64,000 nucleotides of DNA from assembly GCF_002866025.1 (NCBI RefSeq), contig NZ_LNDE01000002.1, positions 496,001 through 560,000 on the forward strand. Direction: 5' to 3'. The translations under genes and the position numbers were made by a program. Origin of the DNA: Thermotoga sp. KOL6 (GTDB taxonomy: Bacteria > Thermotogota > Thermotogae > Thermotogales > Thermotogaceae). This document shows, one piece after another, positions 59,219 to 64,000 of the stretch. Under the pieces are notes generated by a model. That model saw only the letters and a program-made list of their open reading frames with translations, was not told the DNA's origin and searched no databases. Position 1 is the stretch's first letter. Each line of letters begins with the position of its first letter.

Positions 59219-60024
59219 AAGCTAAAGCAGTGGGAATAGAAATAATGCCCAAAGGCAAGATAATATACTATTCTGTTCCAAACGGAGAGGAATATAAAAA
59301 GGGAGATCTTGTCCTAGTGATGGGCGATTTCGGCTTGGAAGTGGGAAGGGTACTCATTCCTGTACGTGAAGTTAGCATAGATGAGGTTGGGTACGAACTG
59401 AAAGCTGTCATCAAGAAATTGACAGAGGACGACGTTGAGCAATATAAAAAGAATGTTGAAGATGCTTGGAAAGCTTTTCAGATATGTAAGAAGAAGATAA
59501 AAGAACACGGTCTTCCCATGAAACTTCTCTACGCGAAGTACACGTTTGACAGAACTCGCCTTGTCTTCTTTTTCAGTGCTGAGGGAAGAGTTGACTTCAG
59601 AGAACTTGTAAGGGATTTAGCCAAGACTTTCAAGACGCGTATCGAACTCAGACAAGTTGGTGTGAGGGATGAGATGAAATTTTTTGGTGGACTCGGATTG
59701 TGCGGACTTCCTACCTGTTGTTCAACCTTTCTCAGGGAATTTTCGAGTGTTACACTGAAACACGCAAAAAAGCAGCAAATGATGATAAATCCAGCAAAGA
59801 TATCGGGACCTTGTCGAAGACTTCTATGTTGCTTAACATACGAGTACGATTTTTATGAGAAGGAATTAGCAGGTATTCCTGATGAAGGAAGTACCATAAC
59901 TTATGAAGGGAAACGATACAGGGTTGTGAACGTGAATGTATTTCTGAAAACAGTGACTCTTTTCTCCGAGCAGGAAGGAGAGATGGTGAAAGTTCCGTTC
60001 GAATATTTCAAGAAGGAGGCGTGA
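59209..60024 (+). CDS. ricT: PSP1-domain protein RicT (YaaT)
   Basis: A 271-residue protein of the PSP1/RicT family. It has a beta-rich N terminus, R-V-D-F-R-E-L-V near residue 125 and cysteine clusters G-L-C-G-L-P-T-C-C near residue 163 and P-C-R-R-L-L-C-C-L-T near residue 203. In Bacillus, RicT is part of an iron-sulfur complex that helps RNase Y mature mRNAs. Its usual partners RicA and RicF are not in this window. It starts at TTG 59209, seven bases after GAGGTG. Confidence 0.88.
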   Translation: MELKAKAVGIEIMPKGKIIYYSVPNGEEYKKGDLVLVMGDFGLEVGRVLIPVREVSIDEVGYELKAVIKKLTEDDVEQYKKNVEDAWKAFQICKKKIKEHGLPMKLLYAKYTFDRTRLVFFFSAEGRVDFRELVRDLAKTFKTRIELRQVGVRDEMKFFGGLGLCGLPTCCSTFLREFSSVTLKHAKKQQMMINPAKISGPCRRLLCCLTYEYDFYEKELAGIPDEGSTITYEGKRYRVVNVNVFLKTVTLFSEQEGEMVKVPFEYFKKEA

Positions 60025-60026
60025 CC

Positions 60027-60248
60027 GTGTTCCAGGGAATCGGGAGATTCCTGATTCTCATGGGTTTGATTTTGGTAGTTTTTGGCGTTTTGCTACTCCT
60101 CTTCGAGAAAATACCGTTCCTCGGAAAATTGCCGGGAGATATTGTAATAAGGAAAAAGAATTTTGTTTTCTACTTTCCACTGATGACAAGCTTGATTATA
60201 AGTGTGGTTATTTCTTTGATCCTCTATTTGATCTCCCGAATGAGGTGA
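60027..60248 (+). CDS. DUF2905 small membrane protein
   Basis: A 73-residue protein with two hydrophobic helices (about 8-27 and 48-68) around a loop P-F-L-G-K-L-P-G-D-I-V-I, the DUF2905 signature. Function unknown. GTG 60027 is preferred because GGAGG is eight bases upstream; GTG 60021 is only two bases past it. Confidence 0.78.
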   Translation: MFQGIGRFLILMGLILVVFGVLLLLFEKIPFLGKLPGDIVIRKKNFVFYFPLMTSLIISVVISLILYLISRMR

Positions 60249-60255
60249 TGATAAT

Positions 60256-60570
60256 ATGAACGATCGAATCAAAAAGAAAGTTTACAGTTATCTCGGTTTC
60301 GCTGTGAAGGCAAGGAAGGTAGTTTTTGGAAAAGAAAGGATTAGAGCCTATATAAGGTCTCCTCGGGAGAAAAAACTCATCGTGATAGCAGAAGATGCAA
60401 GTGATAGGACAAAGAAAGACACGATCATGCGTTGTGAAAACAAAGGAGTTCCTTACGTCATTATGTTTACCAAAGAAGACTTGGGACGACTTTTGGATAA
60501 ACCTGGTGTTTCCGTTGTGGGTCTAGAGGAGGACAATCTAATAGAGGCTATAGAAAAGGTGGTAAAATAG
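60256..60570 (+). CDS. L7Ae/L30e-like RNA-binding protein (YlxQ-type)
   Basis: A 104-residue protein of the L7Ae/L30e fold with [14 protein letters not shown] near residue 12 and [10 protein letters not shown] near residue 43. YlxQ-like proteins are often encoded next to infB and bind RNA kink-turns; the role in the cell is unclear. It is seven bases after DUF2905 and 19 before infB. Confidence 0.86.
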   Translation: MNDRIKKKVYSYLGFAVKARKVVFGKERIRAYIRSPREKKLIVIAEDASDRTKKDTIMRCENKGVPYVIMFTKEDLGRLLDKPGVSVVGLEEDNLIEAIEKVVK

Positions 60571-60589
60571 ACAGAGTGAGGTGATAGAA

Positions 60590-62668
60590 ATGGCCAGATT
60601 AAGAGTTTACGAGCTTGCTCGAAAATTGAATATGCCCCCAAAGGAGCTTCTTCAAGAGCTCGAAGAGCTTGGTGTCAGTGTGAAGAATCATATGAGTTTT
60701 GTGGACGAAGAGATAGCCAACATCATAATAGATCTTTTGGAGGAAGGGAAAGAGAAGAAATCCAAGCAACCTTCCAAGCCCAGAAAAGACGATGAAGAGG
60801 AGATAGAGAAAGAGATTACGGAGAAGAAAAAGAAGAGAAAAATATCTTTGAAACCCGATGAATTGAAACTTGACATAGTTGCAGAAAAATTGGGAATTCC
60901 TCAGAACAAGATAATACAAGATATGTTCGTAAAGAGAGGGCTTGCACTAAGACCAGGTCAAATCCTAAAACTCGAAGAGGTTGAGCAGATTTTGAAGGAA
61001 TACAAAGCAGAAATAGAACTGGAAGAGGAAAAAGCTGGAGAAGAAGAAGTGGATGATTTCGAACTTCTGGAAAGAAGATTTCAGGAACTCTATGAAAGAG
61101 AAGAAGATAAATTGGTTCCAAGACCTCCTGTGGTCACAGTTATGGGACACGTTGATCATGGGAAAACAACTCTTCTCGACAGAATCAGATCTACCAGGGT
61201 TGCTGAGAGGGAAGAAGGTGGTATCACTCAATCTATAGGTGCCTATCAAGTAGAAGTGAACGGAAGGAAGATAACCTTTATAGACACACCAGGGCACGAG
61301 CTGTTCACAGAAATGAGGGCAAGAGGTGCTCAAGCGACGGATATAGTTGTACTTGTGGTGGCGGCAGATGATGGTGTCATGCCGCAAACGATAGAGGCTT
61401 ACAATCATGCGAAATCCGCCAACGTTCCCATAATAGTTGCCATAAACAAGATAGACAAACCGAATGCTAACGTGGAAAAAACAAAGCAGGAGTTGGTAGA
61501 AAAACTCGGTCTGATACCAGAAGAATGGGGTGGAGACACAGTAGTTGTTCCTATATCAGCAAAGACAGGCCAAGGTGTTGACGAACTTCTCGAGATGATA
61601 CTCCTTGTCGCCGATATGAACGAAATAAAGTGTTATCCCGAAGGACCCGCAAGAGCCGTAATTATAGAATCAAAGCTTGACAAAAAAATGGGACCTGTGG
61701 CGAGTGTTATTGTGAAAGATGGGGTTTTGAAAGTTGGAGACGCTGTTGTTGCCTCCAATACTTATGGAAAAGTAAGAAACCTTTTTGACGATAGGATGAG
61801 ATCGATAAGGGAAGCACATCCTTCACAACCTGTCATGATTCTCGGCTTTGAGGATGTGCCCGACGTTCATTCCAATGTGTATGTGGTCGAGAGTGTGGAA
61901 AAAGCCAAAGAGATCGTTGAGAAGAGGCGAGAAAAACTTGAATCTCAAAAGTTTGGAAAAAAACACGTGAATCTGGAAGAGCTCATGAAAATGATGAAAG
62001 AAAAAGACAAGAAGATATTGAACATCATCGTGAAAGCAGACACTTATGGATCGGTAGCGGCATTGAGAAACGCTATAAACAAGTTGCAATCGAGGGAAAT
62101 CGAGTTGAACATTGTACATGCTGGTGTGGGTGAGATCAGCACCAGTGATATTATGCTTGCAGCGGCAGTTGATGCTGTAGTCCTTGGGTTCAGGGTGAAA
62201 GTAAACAGCAAAGCAAGAAAACTAGCTGAGCAAGAGGGAGTCGATGTGAGGACTTACTCTATAATCTACAAGCTCGTTGACGATTTGAAACTTGCCCTTG
62301 AGGGAATGCTGGAACCTGAAGAAGTAGAAGAGATCATTGGGCATGGAGAGATAAAGAGGGTTTTCAAAATTTCGAAAGTTGGGAAAGTTGCAGGTGTTCA
62401 AATGCTTGATGGGAAAGCAGACAAAAGCGGATTCGTCAGACTCTACAGAAACGGTCAACTCGTTTTTGAAGGTAAAATAGAAAGCTTGAAGCATTACAAA
62501 GAGGATGTGAATGTCGTCGAAGCACCTCAAGAATGTGGTATAAAACTCTCAGGATTCGATGACATACAAGAGGGAGACGAATTGGAGTTCTATGTGATAA
62601 GGAAAGTAAAGAGGAAGCCCACCTTTGTGGAGGAAAGTCAAAAGAACCTGTCCGAACAGCAACAATGA
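60590..62668 (+). CDS. infB: Translation initiation factor IF-2
   Basis: A 692-residue GTPase that brings initiator tRNA to the ribosome. A short N-terminal IF2N domain ([13 protein letters not shown]) and a charged linker precede the G domain: G1 G-H-V-D-H-G-K-T-T near residue 186, G3 D-T-P-G-H and G4 N-K-I-D. Beta-barrel and C-terminal fMet-tRNA-binding domains follow. ATG 60590 is chosen because GAGGTGA is five bases upstream. nusA, a common neighbour, is not adjacent. Confidence 0.97.
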   Translation: MARLRVYELARKLNMPPKELLQELEELGVSVKNHMSFVDEEIANIIIDLLEEGKEKKSKQPSKPRKDDEEEIEKEITEKKKKRKISLKPDELKLDIVAEKLGIPQNKIIQDMFVKRGLALRPGQILKLEEVEQILKEYKAEIELEEEKAGEEEVDDFELLERRFQELYEREEDKLVPRPPVVTVMGHVDHGKTTLLDRIRSTRVAEREEGGITQSIGAYQVEVNGRKITFIDTPGHELFTEMRARGAQATDIVVLVVAADDGVMPQTIEAYNHAKSANVPIIVAINKIDKPNANVEKTKQELVEKLGLIPEEWGGDTVVVPISAKTGQGVDELLEMILLVADMNEIKCYPEGPARAVIIESKLDKKMGPVASVIVKDGVLKVGDAVVASNTYGKVRNLFDDRMRSIREAHPSQPVMILGFEDVPDVHSNVYVVESVEKAKEIVEKRREKLESQKFGKKHVNLEELMKMMKEKDKKILNIIVKADTYGSVAALRNAINKLQSREIELNIVHAGVGEISTSDIMLAAAVDAVVLGFRVKVNSKARKLAEQEGVDVRTYSIIYKLVDDLKLALEGMLEPEEVEEIIGHGEIKRVFKISKVGKVAGVQMLDGKADKSGFVRLYRNGQLVFEGKIESLKHYKEDVNVVEAPQECGIKLSGFDDIQEGDELEFYVIRKVKRKPTFVEESQKNLSEQQQ

Positions 62669-62687
62669 AGGGGGATGTCCCCCTTCA
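62666..62687 (+). terminator. Bidirectional terminator at the end of infB
   Basis: TGAAGGGGG and CCCCCTTCA pair perfectly around a four-base loop. The arms contain the stop codons of infB (62666-62668) and of the convergent lipoprotein gene (62685-62687). The downstream T-run is weak, so efficiency is uncertain. Confidence 0.65.
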
Positions 62688-63389
62688 TTCGATTACTTCT
62701 ATTCTCACGTTGTCGTAGAAAATAGTGTTCCAACTTTTCATGGCTAAACCAACCCCTCCGCTGAAAATGTCGGGATCATTTACATCAATCAATTTTCTGC
62801 CGTTTATGTAGACTTTCACATTTTGCCTATTCGCGACAATTTTCAGATAGTTCCATCCATTGGATATGTTGTTCACGCTTGTGTTCTCTGCTAACGATAT
62901 GTCGAGACTGCCGGCGAATTTGTGGAGTGAAACTCGTCCAGGATTCTCCATAATGAAATAAAATCCTTTTTGACCGTCCTCTGTGAGTCTGAAGAAAATT
63001 GCTCCACCGTCAACACCGTTGAAATTGCACTCTATAATGAGATCTTCCCAACTGGCGGGTACGAATATTCCTTGATCATCTCCCGCTTTCAAAACTTTCC
63101 CTATAGTCTTATCCGCTTGAATGCCCTCCTCAACGTGAGGAGCGTTGAAACCTGGTAAAATCTTCCAAGGACCAAAGGGAGCAGTTTGACCTTGACCGTA
63201 AGCTTCGAAATCCTCGAATATTTCCTCCGTTCCAGTTGGCTTTACCACTTTGAAACCCAGATTAATCTCAGGAGTTTCTACACTCACTTCTGGAAGAGGG
63301 ACCGGTATTTGAACTCTCTGTTCACAACTTGTTCCAAGAAGGAACAAACCCAATGTCCCCAACAGAAGCAAATAAAGAACTTTCTTCAT
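62685..63389 (-). CDS. Putative lipoprotein with concanavalin-like (LamG/DUF1080) domain
   Basis: A 234-residue exported protein. An N-terminal K-K-V-L-Y-L-L-L-L-G-T-L-G-L-F-L-L-G-T-S-C signal is probably processed at Cys 22, although -3 is Gly rather than the usual Leu. A proline/valine-rich linker leads to a beta-sandwich domain (about 60-234; Y-L-K-I-V-A-N-R-Q-N-V-K-V-Y-I-N-G-R-K-L) that resembles carbohydrate-binding LamG/DUF1080 folds. Function unknown. ATG 63389 has GGGAGGG upstream. Confidence 0.7.
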   Translation of the reverse strand: MKKVLYLLLLGTLGLFLLGTSCEQRVQIPVPLPEVSVETPEINLGFKVVKPTGTEEIFEDFEAYGQGQTAPFGPWKILPGFNAPHVEEGIQADKTIGKVLKAGDDQGIFVPASWEDLIIECNFNGVDGGAIFFRLTEDGQKGFYFIMENPGRVSLHKFAGSLDISLAENTSVNNISNGWNYLKIVANRQNVKVYINGRKLIDVNDPDIFSGGVGLAMKSWNTIFYDNVRIEVIE

Positions 63390-63423
63390 TCTGATCCCTC
63401 CCAAAAATAATTTTGACTTGATA

Positions 63424-64000
63424 TCATTTTATCACATTTTTCAAAAAGTCAGTCATATGTTCGTAATGCGTACCTTTCCAATATATCCTCCCACAATTTG
63501 GGCATCGAACAAATTCATTGAAGAGTTCGAAAACTTTCGAAGGTACCCTTCCTTTCACGCTTTCTTTGGGAATTTCTTCAAACTCAACGTTGCATTCAAT
63601 ACACCTAGTAAAAGGTTTCATCCAGTCTTTCAAATCGTACCTTTCTATCACTTCTTTCAATTGTTCTCTCGGATCGGTGCTTCTTACGTAATATCCGAAG
63701 ACGAGCTCTTTTCTTTTCAGAAGGCCTATATCTCGGGAAAGAAGAATGGCATTTTCCTGCACAGCTTTCCTACACAGTATTTCATCCTTTTCTTCTCCAA
63801 AGAAAGCATAGAAGCCTAGCATCCTTAAAAGTTTTGCGAGTTTTCCAAGATGTATGTCGAGAATGAAACGCGGTTCTCCTTTGTATTTAGGTGTAACGAG
63901 CCATTCCTCCGGAAGGTTTATGTTTTTAAACTCCGGATAAACGAAGAAAAAATCCCCGTCTTCCACCATGTAATAGAAGCTTACAGGTTTCCCATTTTTA
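63424..64000 (-). CDS. Ub-Mut7-C family protein, 5' partial
   Basis: The frame is open to the window end at 64000, so the N terminus is missing. The visible 192 residues start with the tail of a ubiquitin-like domain (D-G-D-F-F-F-V-Y-P-E-F). Then comes Mut7-C (L-D-I-H-L-G-K-L-A-K-L-L-R-M-L-G-F, then L-L-S-R-D) and a zinc ribbon with C-I-E-C and C-P-N-C. Mut7-C domains are PIN-like RNases; the role of bacterial members is unclear. An ATG at 63969 falls inside the ubiquitin-like domain and is not the true start. Confidence 0.83.
   Translation of the reverse strand, partial: KNGKPVSFYYMVEDGDFFFVYPEFKNINLPEEWLVTPKYKGEPRFILDIHLGKLAKLLRMLGFYAFFGEEKDEILCRKAVQENAILLSRDIGLLKRKELVFGYYVRSTDPREQLKEVIERYDLKDWMKPFTRCIECNVEFEEIPKESVKGRVPSKVFELFNEFVRCPNCGRIYWKGTHYEHMTDFLKNVIK

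Overview
The window looks like core chromosome of a hyperthermophilic Thermotoga. The evidence is recognisable T. maritima-type proteins (a 639-residue maltosyltransferase, a class II CCA enzyme fused to DHH and CBS domains, FprA with its NADH reductase, QueH), very tight gene packing, GC-rich stable RNAs (RNase P RNA, tRNA-Gln) in an AT-richer background, and many GTG/TTG starts with strong Shine-Dalgarno (SD) sites. From memory, gene order is that of T. maritima, but the proteins differ enough that another species of the genus is likely. I see no insertion sequence, prophage, CRISPR array or rRNA.

Layout. 1-11936 (+): end of a DHH-CBS-CCA fusion, biotin-dependent carboxyltransferase / OadG-like / biotin carrier genes, cheW, cysS, glyA, upp, rnr, yjbQ-like and a Na+/Ca2+ exchanger. 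11933-12796 (-): exported PEGA protein. 12905-26318 (+): tldD-tldE, a DMT permease, RNase P RNA, rel, dtd, queH, an unknown protein with an RsbW-like kinase, trmFO, a FapA/DUF342 protein, manA, a metallophosphatase and an unknown coiled-coil protein. 37830-26298 (-): a compact 13-gene run from a uridine-kinase-like protein through trmI, an S41 protease, a glycosyltransferase, coaD and thrS to an HD-GYP protein. tRNA-Gln (37890, +) is divergent from this run.

38086-45626 (-): the FprA/NADH reductase oxygen-defence pair, two TPR-glycosyltransferases and flagellin behind a sigma-28 promoter. 45775-49047 (+): hexapeptide acyltransferase, glycosyltransferase and MFS transporter. 49187-49969 (+): rpsB alone, with a structured leader and its own terminator. 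50318-49995 (-): YbjQ-like protein. 52225-50333 (-): GntR regulator and ABC transporter behind a palindromic operator. 52347-54266 (+): maltosyltransferase mmtA. 58226-54237 (-): radical SAM protein, phosphohexomutase and rbgA. 58280-62668 (+): holB, ricT, DUF2905, an L7Ae-like gene and infB. 63389-62685 (-): putative lipoprotein. 64000-63424 (-): Ub-Mut7-C protein, cut by the window end.

Functionally the window is dominated by translation and tRNA biology (cysS, thrS, tRNA-Gln, trmI, trmFO, queH, dtd, CCA enzyme, RNase P, RNase R, rpsB, infB, rbgA), with stringent response, cofactor and sugar metabolism, envelope/flagellar glycosylation and oxygen defence. I found no convincing wholly new system. 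The best second-look items are regulatory: a perfect terminator hairpin for mmtA inside the antisense rbgA coding sequence, a folded rpsB leader, a flagellin mRNA hairpin that captures its SD, a GntR operator over its -10, and an apparent AUA start.
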